Positions 1-9,742 of a DNA stretch of 64,000 bases are shown here, piece by piece (the stretch's first letter is position 1; each line of letters starts with the position of its first letter). The notes under the pieces were generated by a model. That model made no database searches. It saw only the letters and a list, made by a program, of their open reading frames with translations, and was not told the origin of the DNA. Source of the DNA: Novosphingobium endophyticum (GTDB lineage: Bacteria > Pseudomonadota > Alphaproteobacteria > Sphingomonadales > Sphingomonadaceae); assembly GCF_014640675.1 (NCBI RefSeq), contig NZ_BMHK01000017.1:26218-90217 (forward strand), written 5' to 3'. The translations under genes were made by a program, and so were the position numbers.

Positions 1-326
1 CTATCTCTCATTCGCCTTCCGCGCTTTCCGGACTGGCCTTGTCCTGGCTTTCGTCGCTTTCGCGCTGGAGAACGGGGCCGAGTTTCTGGATTTTTCTAGC
101 GCCCGCTGAACCCAAAATGCGAAGACGGAGCGTGTCCCGGCCCGGTCCTGCCAAGAATTTAATTCGGCAGGACTGCAAAATAGGGTCAACTACGTAGTTG
201 CCTAAGGGTAATTCCTAAGGTTAATCAACTGTTACATGACCGTACTGACTGGAAAGGCGCCAAAGGGGTGGGTGGCCTCCGGTCGGAGTAAAACGGTCAT
301 GCAGTATAACCGGGGGTCGGCTTCGA
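1..326. other. Intergenic region upstream of the LuxR-type regulator
   Basis: I recognise no gene here. A 62-codon open frame on the minus strand at the left edge gives a basic, low-complexity peptide without a recognisable domain, and I do not call it. The part from about 180 to 326 is less GC-rich and carries a palindrome and a short direct repeat (listed separately), which fits a promoter or operator region for the regulator starting at 327. Confidence 0.5.
187..225. promoter_or_regulatory. Palindrome plus direct repeat, candidate operator
   Basis: Positions 187-200 form a perfect 14-bp palindrome, CAACTACGTAGTTG. It is followed at once by two copies of CCTAAGG starting at 201 and 214 (13-bp period), each followed by a TAAT-containing tail. 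The arrangement lies about 100 bp before the LuxR-type regulator gene at 327 and could bind that protein (autoregulation) or another dimeric regulator. The repeats are seen directly; the role is inference. Confidence 0.45.
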
Positions 327-929
327 ATGTATCAAGAAAATTGTCATCTTTTTCTGGTTGACGACAATCAAAAAAGAAGAGCAGCAATAAGCTATGAAAT
401 GTCGAAACGGGGAATGTATGTTGTCCCCTTTGAGGATGTTGAGGAACTTGCCGCGCGCTGGCCAAATGATGGCATGGTTCTGGTTTCGGATGATACCGAT
501 AACGTCCCGAGACTGACCGAGCAGATGCTGAAGTCGGAAAAATGGCTTCCATTCATAGCATTTTCCGAACAGCCGGAAACGTCGCGTATCGTGCGCGCGG
601 TGAACCAGGGCGCGGTTGGCTACAGCGATACCCCGACGGATGCGGAAAAATTCTGCAAGACGGTTGAGGAGGCGCGAGGCGCCACCGACCGTATCGGGCA
701 TATCCGCGCCCGTGCGCTGAAGGCGAAGAAAGCCATCGCGGGCCTGACCAAGCGCGAGATGGAAGTCCTGGAAGGCCTTGCCGATGGGCAGACCAACCGG
801 GCGGTTGCCGAGCAATTGCATATCAGCCACCGCACCGTCGAAATTCACCGTGCGAACCTGCTGAACAAGCTGGGCGGCGTCGGAATCAACGCTGCCATAC
901 GCGTTCTCATAGAATCCAGGATTATCTGA
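327..929 (+). CDS. LuxR/FixJ-type response regulator with degenerate receiver
   Basis: This 200-residue protein has a receiver-like N-terminal half and a clear LuxR-type helix-turn-helix at about residues 140-183 (LTKREMEVLEGLADG then TNRAVAEQL and HRTVEIHRANLL), so it should bind DNA. The receiver keeps the acidic pair near residue 12 and an Asp pair at 55-56. The usual Lys-Pro near residue 100 is replaced by Ser-Asp (GYSDTP), so normal phosphorylation switching is doubtful. No histidine kinase is adjacent. The ATG has only a weak upstream purine run (GGGGG about 10 bases away). The target is unknown. The family call is firm and the mode of regulation is inferred. Confidence 0.85.
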   Translation: MYQENCHLFLVDDNQKRRAAISYEMSKRGMYVVPFEDVEELAARWPNDGMVLVSDDTDNVPRLTEQMLKSEKWLPFIAFSEQPETSRIVRAVNQGAVGYSDTPTDAEKFCKTVEEARGATDRIGHIRARALKAKKAIAGLTKREMEVLEGLADGQTNRAVAEQLHISHRTVEIHRANLLNKLGGVGINAAIRVLIESRII

Positions 930-1267
930 TCCTGCTGCCCGGTGATCTCTCCCCCGGCACCGGGGGAAGAGGCACTGCGGGTCGTGCCCGCCGCAAAGCC
1001 GTCGCTTGAGGCGAGGGTGGGGTAGCGGCAGGCTACCGGCTTCACGTTACTGGCGGATCCACCGTCGGTGAAGCGACGCTGTGCTGGTGGTACCGGTCGT
1101 CTCGGGCGAGAACCGGGCGCGCTCAGCGTGGGCATCCCCACGCCGCGCTTCACCTCCGAAGTCGAAGCACATGTCGCCGACCTCTTGCGCGATGGAGCCG
1201 GTTTCCTCGCGGGTTGACGTCGCGGCGGTAGACGCTGAACGCCTGGTATGGGCAGTGCCTGTCGGGA
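930..1267. other. Intergenic region with hairpin, no gene recognised
   Basis: Convergent intergenic region. It opens with a GC-rich hairpin at 950-967 (TCCCCCGG, then CA, then CCGGGGGA) that could end transcription of the regulator, although no T-run follows. A short stretch near 1128-1216 reads on the plus strand as a plausible peptide (GIPTPRFTSEVEAHVADLL) ending in TGA. It has no start or partner domain and may be the relic of a lost gene. Nothing else is supported. Confidence 0.4.
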
Positions 1268-2149
1268 TCACCGGATGACGACGGGGTAGGGTACGTGCGG
1301 TGCCACCTTGTGCGTTTCGCGGCAGGAGGGCGGTTGCCGCCCGCCTTCATCCCTGATGCCATATTTGACGGCAAGCTCGGCGCCGATCAGCGTCTGCCCG
1401 CTCAGGGCGGTGAGGCCCGCATCCTTGTAGAGTGCCCAGATGACGTGGCCGGTGAATTCGGGCGTTTCGATCTGCCCGCGCAGGTGGCCGTACTTTTCCT
1501 CGTCGGCGGCAATGATCGCCTTGAGCCGGTCGGTAGCCAGCGCGCCCATCCAGATCGACACCGAGGCGACATCGGCCCCGGCGTTCCTGAAATCGACATC
1601 CATGTCGAACGCCATCTTGTCGATGCCGGCCTTGTGCGCGCCATAGGCCGGCCCCATCGAATAATGCGCCGCGCCCGAGGCAGAGGTGAACGCGATCAGC
1701 CCGTGGTTCTGCCGGACCATGATCGGAGCGGCCAGCCAGCTTGCGACATAGCTGCTGCGAACGCCGACATCGATCATGTCCGCAAGTTTCAGCGGCTTTT
1801 CCCAGAAGTTGCCCGGCGCGCTCAGTTCGTCGTGGACCGCTGCGGCATTGTTGACGAGGATGTCCAGTCGGCCGTGCTCAGCCACGACTTGCTCGAACAG
1901 CGCCTTGACCTGCTCGTCGTCGGCATGGTCGCAGCGCGCCGCGATCCCCTTGCCGCCCGCGGCGGTCACGGCATCGGCCGTCTCGTAGATGGTCCCCGGC
2001 AGCGGATGATCGCTTGCCTTCGCGGAGCGGCCGGTAACATAGACCGTGGCGCCGTGGCTGCCGAGCGCAATGGCTATGCCCCGGCCGGCCCCCCGGCTGG
2101 CTCCGGTCACGATCGCGACTGTCGGCGTGCTGGAGGTATTCTGGGGCAT
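1268..2149 (-). CDS. SDR family NAD(P)-dependent oxidoreductase
   Basis: Short-chain dehydrogenase/reductase of 293 residues, DHRS1-like. The nucleotide-binding motif TGASRGAGRG lies near residues 15-24, the NNA motif near 100, and the catalytic YxxxK is Y169-K173 with Ser156 or Ser158 before it. The protein therefore has a complete active site, unlike its paralogue at 19478-20374, with which it shares the TGR, FWEKPL and DILVNN blocks. The C-terminal 25 residues are basic and poorly conserved in look. The substrate cannot be read from the sequence. It is not obviously in an operon with the lactonase gene 55 bp upstream, though they run the same way. Confidence 0.85.
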   Translation of the reverse strand: MPQNTSSTPTVAIVTGASRGAGRGIAIALGSHGATVYVTGRSAKASDHPLPGTIYETADAVTAAGGKGIAARCDHADDEQVKALFEQVVAEHGRLDILVNNAAAVHDELSAPGNFWEKPLKLADMIDVGVRSSYVASWLAAPIMVRQNHGLIAFTSASGAAHYSMGPAYGAHKAGIDKMAFDMDVDFRNAGADVASVSIWMGALATDRLKAIIAADEEKYGHLRGQIETPEFTGHVIWALYKDAGLTALSGQTLIGAELAVKYGIRDEGGRQPPSCRETHKVAPHVPYPVVIR

Positions 2150-2204
2150 TTGCGTACCTTCTTTCAGGGTGGATGGGGGCGCAGGCGCGTGGCGCCCTAT
2201 CGCG

Positions 2205-3104
2205 CTAGGTCAGGTCGAACCGCGCCGGCGGGATCTTCATGCCGGGCACGTCGGAGCGGCCCCGGAAAAGAAAGGAATTCCTGCCCGTCAGTCCGCCGCC
2301 TTCCTTGAGCGTGTCACCGGCGTCGGAAGGGACTGTGTTGATATAGATGTCGCGCATGTTCGCGCCGGCGAAACGCGCCTGGGTAATCGATCCCGCCGGC
2401 GTTTCGAAGCGTTCCAGTTCCTTGCCTTCGGGCGAAAGGCGCGTCAGGAAACCGGAGCGAAAGCCGGTGATCCATACATTGCCCTCGGCATCGAGGATCA
2501 TGCCGTCGGCATCCTCCTTTTCAAGGAAGAGCCTGCGGTTGTTCAGGCTCAGGTCGTCGCCGACGTCGAAAGCCCAGGTCCCGCGAAAGGTGTCGTTGCA
2601 ATAGAAGCGCCGGCGCGCGGGATCGAACATGAGGCCGTTGGTGAAGCCGATGTCTTCGGCGAGCCTGACCGCGTGGCCTGCGGTCGTGAGGCGGTAGATT
2701 GCGGTCGGCCGGGCCTGCTCGCCGCCGATCACGCTCTCGATGTCGAGAGTGCCGAAGAATATGCCGCCGGTTCCGTCGGGCACCATCTCATTGACGCCGT
2801 TGGCCGGCTTGCCGTCAATTTCGCGAAGCAGCCAACCGGACCTACCGCTGTCCGGATCGTTCCACATGATCCCGCCCTGGCCAGTCGACAGGACGCGTCC
2901 GTCCGCGTTCATCAGCGCGCCCCCGGTCCACATACGCTGTTCGTTGAACGAGGCGACTTTCGTGCCATCCGGCTTCACGCCGTGGATGCCGCCCGCCATC
3001 ACGTCGCTGTACCAGATCACGTCGCGTTCGTGATCAACCGCGAGGCCTTCCAGGTAGATGCCCGAGGCGATCTTCGTGAAGGCGGCAGCATCTGTCTGCG
3101 TCAT
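2205..3104 (-). CDS. SMP-30/gluconolactonase/LRE family sugar-lactone hydrolase
   Basis: Beta-propeller protein of 299 residues in the SMP-30/gluconolaconase/luciferin-regenerating family. It has the early conserved Glu (GIYLEGLAVD) and the N-x-NGxxxxPD-like segment GFTNGLMFDPARRRFYCND followed by the late Asp (NVWITGF region) expected to bind the divalent metal. I chose the ATG at 3104, which has GGAGAGAGA about 3-10 bases upstream, over an in-frame TTG at 3125. The family opens lactones of sugars or other alcohols, and the real substrate is unknown. It could share a transcript with the SDR gene downstream, which would suit an alcohol-to-lactone-to-acid route, but that is inference. Confidence 0.83.
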   Translation of the reverse strand: MTQTDAAAFTKIASGIYLEGLAVDHERDVIWYSDVMAGGIHGVKPDGTKVASFNEQRMWTGGALMNADGRVLSTGQGGIMWNDPDSGRSGWLLREIDGKPANGVNEMVPDGTGGIFFGTLDIESVIGGEQARPTAIYRLTTAGHAVRLAEDIGFTNGLMFDPARRRFYCNDTFRGTWAFDVGDDLSLNNRRLFLEKEDADGMILDAEGNVWITGFRSGFLTRLSPEGKELERFETPAGSITQARFAGANMRDIYINTVPSDAGDTLKEGGGLTGRNSFLFRGRSDVPGMKIPPARFDLT

Positions 3105-3556
3105 GGCTCTCTCTCCGCAGACCAACTGAGTTGGCGGGCGAGTTCAAGTCAAGCGGAGCGGCCGCCGCCGGCGACACATTGCCCCCGCGATGGCGCTGGG
3201 CTGCCTCGGCGCTCTTGTCGTTTGCCACGCGCGGAACGTTGTTTCCGCTCAGGCGCGGCCGACATTGCTGCCATGAGATTGGATGTTGCCTGATACGGAA
3301 ATTTCATTACGAACGAAAGCGGCAGGGACTTGCATCGTCAGGTACGCAACCTGAGGCATGAACGCATCGTTATATTACCGCTTGTGGGATGAAATGCCGG
3401 TTGAATACCTTTTAAATGCCTTGGCGTTCGAGGAGGTGGAATTCCGGAGAACGGCCGGTGCCGGCACGTAATTCCGGTTCTACTATACCCTGATCGGCCG
3501 CATCGCGCCGGGAGAAGCGTGTTGCGGCCGTGTCAGGTGATTTTGCGGAGAGAAAC
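3105..3556. other. Divergent intergenic region, no gene
   Basis: Region between the lactonase gene (minus) and NAD-GDH (plus). An imperfect palindrome, CCAACTGAGTTGG, sits at about 3122-3134, just upstream of the lactonase start, and could be an operator. The segment 3290-3420 is relatively AT-rich and probably holds the GDH promoter. No coding region is supported. Confidence 0.45.
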
Positions 3557-6500
3557 ATGAGCGCAGGCGAAGTGTCCGTAGCTGGCAAGACGCGAGCGAA
3601 GTCGGCCGCGCGCGGGTATTCGGGGAGGCTCGAGGAAGCAATCGCGGAGCGCATTCGCGACTCTCTGCTGCCCGGAGACGGTCCCTCGGATGCTGCCTGG
3701 ATCGATGAGGCCGCGCGCACGCTGCTCTCCGCCGCCGAGGTGCGTCAGCCCGGCGAAGCCGCCGTCGACCTGACTTCCGCCAGCGAGGAGCGGCGCTTCC
3801 TGCGCATTGCGCTGATCAACGATGACATGCCGTTCCTGGTCGATTCGGTGGCGGCGGCAATCGCCGAGGCCGGGCTGGTGATCGACCGTCTCGCCCACCC
3901 CGTCCTGCCGGTGCGCCGCAATGCCAGGGGAGAGCTCGAGGGCCTGCCCGAAGGGGGGGCAGGGGAAACCATTCGCGAATCGATGATCTACATCGAAACG
4001 GCACGCGTCGATGCGCGTCAGCGGCGCGCGCTGTTGCGCTCGCTGGAAGCGACACTGGCCGACGTCCGCAGCGCCGTGGCCGACTGGCCGCGCATGGTCG
4101 AGGCCATGCTGGCCGACGCCGAGCGGGTCGAGGATACCGAAGGCGCCGACCTGCTGCGCTGGTTCGCGGACGGTATGCTGACGCAGCTCGGCCATGTCAC
4201 GCGCCGGCGCGACGGCAGCCACGGGCAATTGCTCGGCGTATGCCGCCGGGGCAGCAGGGACATTCTCTCCGCCGCGAGCTACGAGAGCGCCTTCGCCGAG
4301 TTCGACCGGCAGGTTGCCGCCGGCGACGTGCGCGCGCCGATGGTGATCAAGGCCAATCGCATGGCCAGCGTGCATCGCCGCGTGCCGATGGACCTGTTCC
4401 TCGTGCCCGTCGTCAACGAGGGCAAGGTCACGGCGCTTTCAGTCCATGCCGGCATCTGGACGAGCGCGGCGCTGGCGGCGCCGCCCGAACGTGTTCCGCG
4501 CCTGCGCCTGCAGCTTCGCGAACTGGCCGGCAAGCTCGGATTCGATCCCAACGGGCACACGGGCAAGGCTCTCGCCCACGCGCTGACCACGTTGCCGCAC
4601 GATCTCCTCATGGGGCTGGGAGAGCACGACGTAGAGCGGCTGGCGACGACGATGACGGGTCTCGTCGACCGGCCGCGCCCGCGCCTGCTGGTCACCGGTG
4701 CGCCGCTTTCGCGCCATCTCTTCGTCTTCGTCTGGCTGCCCCGCGACATGCTTTCGACGCAGATGCGCCGCCGCATCCAGGCCATGATCGAGGAGGCCGC
4801 CGAAGCGCCCACGCTCGACTGGAGTCTGCAGGTCGAGGCCGGCAACCTTGCGATGCTGCGCTACACGCTGGACATCCGCGAGGGGGGCTATGCGCTGGAT
4901 GAAGACGCGCTCGACCAGCAATTGCAGGTCATGCTGCGCGGTTGGACCGAGGCGGTCGAGGCGGCGCTGGCGCAGTCGATGGATCCGGCACGCGCCGCAG
5001 CCATTGCCGGCCGCTATGCCGACGCTTTCCCGATGTCCTACCGCAGCGAAGATGGCCCGGTGGAAGCGGCCATCGACATTTTGCACATGCGCAAGGTCGT
5101 CGTAGGCGAGGCGGTAGAGGGCGAGCACCGCCACGGCCTGCGCGATGCACGGCTCTATCGGCACGCCGGCGACGACGCCGATCGTCTGCGGCTGAAGATT
5201 TACCAGGCCGAGGGCAGCCTGCCGCTGTCGGATGCGGTTCCGGCGCTCGAGAACTTCGGCTTCCGGGTGCTTGCCGAAGTGCCGACCTCGCTCGAGAACG
5301 GCCGGATCGGGACTATCCACGATTTCACGCTGGCGCTGCCCGTCGGCCGCGACGTCGGTGAAGTGCTGGGCCTGGCGCCGACGATCGAGGACGCGCTGTG
5401 CGGCGTGCTCAACAATGAGGGCGAGAACGACGCGTTCAACAGGCTCGTGCCGGGGTTGGGCCTCTCCAAGCGCGAGGCGAACTGGCTGCGGGCCTTGTAT
5501 CGCTATTTGCGGCAGGGCGGCACGCACTTCGGCATCGCTACCGCCGTCGACGCTCTGCAGTGCGCGCCGAAAGTGACGCTGGCGATCGTGGATCTGTTCC
5601 GCGCGGTCCACGATCCGGCTTTCGGCGGTGACCGGGACGAGGCACGACAGGACGCGGAAGAGGCGATCCGCGCCGGCCTGTTGGAGGTTACCGCGATCAA
5701 CGACGACCGCCTGCTGCGCGCCTATCGCGATCTTGTGCTGGCGATGCTGCGGACCAATGCCTTTGCTTCGGCCGGACAGCTCGCGCTGGCCTTCAAGTTC
5801 GATTCCACGCTGGTCCCCGGCCTACCGAGGCCGCTGCCCTGGCGCGAGATCTTTGTCTATTCGCGGCGCGTCGAGGGCATCCATTTGCGGGCTGGCCCCG
5901 TAGCGCGCGGCGGACTGCGCTGGTCCGACCGGCGCGATGACTACCGCACCGAGATTCTGGGCCTGATGAAGGCGCAGCGCGTCAAGAATGCCGTGATCGT
6001 GCCGACGGGCGCCAAGGGCGGATTCTATCCCAAGCAACTGCCCGATCCCGCGCTCGACCGCGCCGGCTGGGCCGCCGAGGGGCAGGCCTGCTACGAGGTC
6101 TTCATCGCGACGCTGCTCTCGATCACGGACAATATCGTGGCGGACAAGGTGGTGCATCCCGAGGATATCGTGATCCTCGATGGCGACGACCCCTATTTTG
6201 TCGTTGCCGCCGACAAGGGCACGGCAAAGTTCTCGGATATCGCCAACGGCATTGCCGCGTACCACGATTTCTGGCTCGACGATGCTTTCGCCAGCGGCGG
6301 CTCGAACGGCTACGACCACAAGGCCATGGGCATCACCGCGCGCGGTGCATGGCTTTCGGTACAGCGCCACTTCCTCGAAATGGGCGTCGACGTCCAGAGC
6401 GAGCCGGTGCGCGTGGTGGGCTGCGGAGACATGTCGGGCGACGTCTTCGGCAACGGCATGCTGCTTTCGCGGGCGATCAGGCTCATTGCCGCTTTCGATC

Positions 6501-8299
6501 ACCGCCATATCTTCATCGACCCCGATCCTGACCCGGCGCTGAGCTGGGCAGAGCGCAAGCGTCTGTTCGAACTGTCGCATTCGAGCTGGGACGACTACGA
6601 CAAGGCGCTGATTTCCAAGGGTGGGGGCGTGTTTCCCCGCAAGCTCAAGTCGATCCCGCTGACGAGCGAAATGCGCGGCGCGCTGGGGGTCGAGGCAGAG
6701 GCGCTCGATCCGGACGCCCTGATCTCGGCGATCTTGTCCAGTCCGGCGGACTTGCTGTGGTTCGGCGGCATCGGCACTTACGTGAAAGCGGCGGGAGAGA
6801 ACAACGTCGCGGTCGGCGATCCCGCCAACGATGCGCTGCGCGTCAGTGCCAGTGAACTGCGCGCCAAGGTGATCGGCGAGGGGGCGAATCTGGGTGTTAC
6901 CCAGGCCGGGCGTATCGAGTTCGCCCTCAGGGGCGGGCGTATCAACACGGATTTCATCGACAATTCGGCGGGCGTCGACTGCTCGGACAACGAGGTCAAC
7001 ATCAAGATCGCTTTCGCCGCCGCCCGCCGTGCCGGCAAGCTGGCCGAGAAACGCCGCGTCGAACTTCTGCGCGAGATGACCGACGATGTCGCCGAACTCG
7101 TGCTGGAGGACAACCGGCTCCAGGCTCTGGCGCTGTCGATCGCGGAGCGCGGCGGGGCAGCGGCGATGCCTTCGCATATCCGCCTGATCGAGATGATGGA
7201 AGAAAGCGGCAATCTTGACCGGCGCACCGAAGGCCTCGGCGACAACGAGGTGCTGAACCGCCGCGTGCAGGACGGGCGGGGACTGACGCGGCCGGAACTT
7301 GCCGTGCTCCTCTCCAGCGGCAAGCTGATGCTGCAGGATGCAATCGAGAAGAGCTATCTTCCCGCCGATCCCACGCTTGGCGGTATGCTGCGCGAGGCTT
7401 TCCCGGAGCCGATGCAGGAGAAGTTCGGGCAATTCATCGCCGGCCACCGCCTCGCGGGTGAGATCGTCGCGACAAAGCTGGCCAATCGCATCGTCAACCG
7501 GCTGGGGATCGTCCATCCCTTCGAACTGGCCGAAGAGGAAGGCGTGGGCCTTGCGCAAGTCGCGGCGGCCTTCGCGCTGGCGGCGTGCCTGTTCGATCTC
7601 GATACGCTGTGGGAGCGGCTGGAGAACGCGCCGATGTCCGAAGGCGCGCGCCTTGCGCTGTTCGATCGTACCGCGATCGCGGTGCGCGGTCACATGGCGG
7701 ACCTCTTGCGCGCAGGTGCGGGGCAGGTGCCGCCATCCGAGCTGGCGGAGCGCATCGGCAAGCATGTCGCGGCGCTCGCGATCGACACCGATGCCCTTCT
7801 CGGCGAGCGCACCAGAGCCTATTCGCAGGATCTGCGCCGCAGCCTGCTCGCTCTCGGGGCGCCGGACGCGGAAGCCGCGATGGTCACGCATCTGGTTGAC
7901 CTCGATGGCGCGGTCGGGATCGCCGATCTTGCAGCCGAAACCGGCATTGACCCGCGGCGTCTGGTCGGCGCGTTCACCCGGATCGGCGCGGGGCTGGGGC
8001 TGGACTGGGCACAGTCCAGCGCGGCCATGATGAGCCCGTCCGACCCGTGGGAGCGTCTGCTTGTTGCGGGGCTGGCCCGCGATTTCCAGCAGATGCGTCT
8101 CGAATTCCTGCGCTCGCTGGCACGGGACAAGGCAGGCAAGGCCGACCCGATCGCGGCGGCGGAGGAGTGGGGGCGTCACCACACCGCTTCGATCGCCGCA
8201 TTCCGCGCGACGGTGGCGCGGGCGGAGAAGACCGTGCCGATCACCCCGGCCATGCTCGCGCAGATCGCGAGCCAGGCGCGCAACCTGCTCGGTAGGTAG
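3557..8299 (+). CDS. gdhB: NAD-specific glutamate dehydrogenase, large (GDH-180 type)
   Basis: This 1580-residue enzyme converts glutamate to 2-oxoglutarate and ammonia with NAD, which is the catabolic direction. The order is a long N-terminal regulatory region, a central catalytic domain with GGLRWSDRRDDYRTEILGL and the substrate-lysine stretch VPTGAKGGFYPK near residues 810-830, then the NAD-binding part (GCGDMSGDVFGNGML) and a C-terminal helical region. The length matches the bacterial GDH-180 family. The ATG at 3557 has GGAGAG 5 bases upstream and is preferred over a GTG at 3530. Glutamate from arginine (ast) and from aromatic amino-acid transamination would feed this enzyme. The gene symbol varies between genomes. 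Confidence 0.95.
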   Translation: MSAGEVSVAGKTRAKSAARGYSGRLEEAIAERIRDSLLPGDGPSDAAWIDEAARTLLSAAEVRQPGEAAVDLTSASEERRFLRIALINDDMPFLVDSVAAAIAEAGLVIDRLAHPVLPVRRNARGELEGLPEGGAGETIRESMIYIETARVDARQRRALLRSLEATLADVRSAVADWPRMVEAMLADAERVEDTEGADLLRWFADGMLTQLGHVTRRRDGSHGQLLGVCRRGSRDILSAASYESAFAEFDRQVAAGDVRAPMVIKANRMASVHRRVPMDLFLVPVVNEGKVTALSVHAGIWTSAALAAPPERVPRLRLQLRELAGKLGFDPNGHTGKALAHALTTLPHDLLMGLGEHDVERLATTMTGLVDRPRPRLLVTGAPLSRHLFVFVWLPRDMLSTQMRRRIQAMIEEAAEAPTLDWSLQVEAGNLAMLRYTLDIREGGYALDEDALDQQLQVMLRGWTEAVEAALAQSMDPARAAAIAGRYADAFPMSYRSEDGPVEAAIDILHMRKVVVGEAVEGEHRHGLRDARLYRHAGDDADRLRLKIYQAEGSLPLSDAVPALENFGFRVLAEVPTSLENGRIGTIHDFTLALPVGRDVGEVLGLAPTIEDALCGVLNNEGENDAFNRLVPGLGLSKREANWLRALYRYLRQGGTHFGIATAVDALQCAPKVTLAIVDLFRAVHDPAFGGDRDEARQDAEEAIRAGLLEVTAINDDRLLRAYRDLVLAMLRTNAFASAGQLALAFKFDSTLVPGLPRPLPWREIFVYSRRVEGIHLRAGPVARGGLRWSDRRDDYRTEILGLMKAQRVKNAVIVPTGAKGGFYPKQLPDPALDRAGWAAEGQACYEVFIATLLSITDNIVADKVVHPEDIVILDGDDPYFVVAADKGTAKFSDIANGIAAYHDFWLDDAFASGGSNGYDHKAMGITARGAWLSVQRHFLEMGVDVQSEPVRVVGCGDMSGDVFGNGMLLSRAIRLIAAFDHRHIFIDPDPDPALSWAERKRLFELSHSSWDDYDKALISKGGGVFPRKLKSIPLTSEMRGALGVEAEALDPDALISAILSSPADLLWFGGIGTYVKAAGENNVAVGDPANDALRVSASELRAKVIGEGANLGVTQAGRIEFALRGGRINTDFIDNSAGVDCSDNEVNIKIAFAAARRAGKLAEKRRVELLREMTDDVAELVLEDNRLQALALSIAERGGAAAMPSHIRLIEMMEESGNLDRRTEGLGDNEVLNRRVQDGRGLTRPELAVLLSSGKLMLQDAIEKSYLPADPTLGGMLREAFPEPMQEKFGQFIAGHRLAGEIVATKLANRIVNRLGIVHPFELAEEEGVGLAQVAAAFALAACLFDLDTLWERLENAPMSEGARLALFDRTAIAVRGHMADLLRAGAGQVPPSELAERIGKHVAALAIDTDALLGERTRAYSQDLRRSLLALGAPDAEAAMVTHLVDLDGAVGIADLAAETGIDPRRLVGAFTRIGAGLGLDWAQSSAAMMSPSDPWERLLVAGLARDFQQMRLEFLRSLARDKAGKADPIAAAEEWGRHHTASIAAFRATVARAEKTVPITPAMLAQIASQARNLLGR

Positions 8300-8306
8300 C
8301 GCGCGC

Positions 8307-8768
8307 CTATTCCAGCGGCATCGCGCGGGTTTCCTTGATCGTTTCCAGCACGATGATCGACTTCACATCGCGTACGCCGGGAATGCGCACGAGAGTCTTG
8401 AGCGTGATCTGCGAGAGGTGCTCCACGTCGCGGGCGATGACGTGGACGAGGTAGTCCATGTCCCCGGTCACCGCATGGCAGGCGATGACGTAGGGATTGC
8501 CGTGGATCGCCCGTTCGAAGCGCGAAATGTTGTCGTCGCTGTGCCCGTCGAGGTTGATGAGGACGTAGGCGTCAAGCTCGAAGCCAAGGCGGCGCGGGTC
8601 GAGAACCGGCTGGTAGCCAAGGATGACGCCTTCGTCCTCCAGGCGTTTGATCCGGCGGCTGACGGGCGTCGCCGACAGCGCGGCGCGTTCGGCAACCTGC
8701 GCGACGGGCATTCGCGCGTCTTCCTGAAGGGCGCCGATGATCTTGCGGTCGAATTCGTCGAGATGCAC
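8307..8768 (-). CDS. Lrp/AsnC family transcriptional regulator
   Basis: A 153-residue feast/famine regulator. The N-terminal winged HTH (residues about 3-60, LDEFDRKIIGALQEDARMP and TPVSRRIKRLEDEGVI) is followed by the RAM/AsnC effector domain (GHSDDNISRFERAIHGNPYVIACHAVTGD). It is divergent from phhA with a 98-bp gap that carries an ATATCA-TG-TGATAT palindrome, so local control of phenylalanine/tyrosine catabolism is likely. The ligand is unknown; an aromatic amino acid is a reasonable guess from context. Confidence 0.92.
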   Translation of the reverse strand: MHLDEFDRKIIGALQEDARMPVAQVAERAALSATPVSRRIKRLEDEGVILGYQPVLDPRRLGFELDAYVLINLDGHSDDNISRFERAIHGNPYVIACHAVTGDMDYLVHVIARDVEHLSQITLKTLVRIPGVRDVKSIIVLETIKETRAMPLE

Positions 8769-8809
8769 GAATTACCTCGAAATGGTGATGTGCTTGGTGG
8801 ATTCCACTA

Positions 8810-8823
8810 ATATCATGTGATAT
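8810..8823. promoter_or_regulatory. Palindrome between lrp-type gene and phhA
   Basis: ATATCA-TG-TGATAT is a perfect 6+6 inverted repeat in an AT-rich divergent promoter region. It lies 42 bases before the regulator start and 44 bases before phhA. Lrp-family proteins bind AT-rich imperfect palindromes, so this is the likely operator. Confidence 0.5.
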
Positions 8824-8866
8824 GGATATAGCAATCGCACGAAAATAAACCGCGTGCCGTGATAAT

Positions 8867-9742
8867 ATGCACGGCATGAAGAAGCCTTGCACGCTGACCA
8901 GCCATAGCGGCCTTCGGGGAGAGTACGAGGGCGCTCGCGCCGACTATACCGTCGGGCAGGACTGGCGTGCCTATACGCCGGAAATGCACGAGCGCTGGCG
9001 GCGGCTGCATGCGCGCCAATCCGCGCTGGTCAGGCGCTATGCCTGCAGCTCCTTTCGCAAGGGGCTGGCGCGGCTCGATTGCGCCGACGGGATTCCGCGC
9101 TTCGAGGATGCCAACGCCATCCTCGCTTCCGCGACCGGGTGGAAACTCGTCGCGGTGCCCGGCTTCATTCCGGACGAAGTGTTCTTCGATCACCTGGCGC
9201 ACCGCCGCTTTCCGGTAACCCGGTGGATTCGCGAGGAGCATGAGCTCGACTACCTCGTCGAGCCCGACGTGTTCCACGACTTCTTCGGCCATGTCCCGAT
9301 GCTGCTCGACCCCGCCATCGCCGATTTCCTGGAACTCTACGGCAAGGCCGGGGCGCGGGCGATGGCAATGGACGCGCTGCCGATGCTGGCGCGCGTCTAC
9401 TGGTACACCATCGAGTTCGGCCTGGTGCGCGAGGACGGTGCGCTCAAGGTCTTCGGCGCCGGGATCATCTCGTCGCACAGCGAGACTGTCTATGCGATCG
9501 AGGATCCGCGGGTCCTGCGCCTGCCGTTCGATCCCGTCCGGATCATGCGCACCGGGTACATGATCGACGAGTTTCAGAAGACCTATTTCGTGCTCGAAAG
9601 CCTGCCCCAGCTCATCGACAGCCTCGTGGATCTGGATTTCGGCCCGATCTACGAAAAATGGCGCGAGGCGCCTGCGCTGCCGGCGGGCGAATGCCTGCCC
9701 GGCGAGACTCCCTGCGATCCCAAACGCGAGACCGCTACATGA
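8867..9742 (+). CDS. phhA: Phenylalanine 4-monooxygenase
   Basis: This 291-residue, single-domain, bacterial-type phenylalanine hydroxylase makes tyrosine from phenylalanine with tetrahydropterin and O2. The iron-binding facial triad is visible as H137 and H142 in [11 protein letters not shown] and E183 in WYTIEFGL. It lacks the N-terminal ACT domain of animal enzymes, as is normal in bacteria. An alternative start lies three codons downstream, and neither start has a strong ribosome-binding site. The stop overlaps the HPPD start (ATGA), so the two are co-translated. It is divergent from an Lrp-type regulator. Confidence 0.95.
   Translation: MHGMKKPCTLTSHSGLRGEYEGARADYTVGQDWRAYTPEMHERWRRLHARQSALVRRYACSSFRKGLARLDCADGIPRFEDANAILASATGWKLVAVPGFIPDEVFFDHLAHRRFPVTRWIREEHELDYLVEPDVFHDFFGHVPMLLDPAIADFLELYGKAGARAMAMDALPMLARVYWYTIEFGLVREDGALKVFGAGIISSHSETVYAIEDPRVLRLPFDPVRIMRTGYMIDEFQKTYFVLESLPQLIDSLVDLDFGPIYEKWREAPALPAGECLPGETPCDPKRETAT

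Noticed and set aside
1..189. A 62-codon frame on the minus strand at the left edge
   Set aside because: No ribosome-binding site, no domain and low-complexity basic composition; it may be chance.
1128..1216. A short protein-like stretch on the plus strand
   Set aside because: It reads as a sensible peptide for about 29 codons but has no start and no identifiable family, so a gene relic cannot be proven.
5822..8182. A 786-codon open frame on the minus strand
   Set aside because: It lies wholly antisense to NAD-GDH, whose motifs are clear, and its translation is rich in Arg, Gln and Asp without any domain. It is a high-GC mirror frame.
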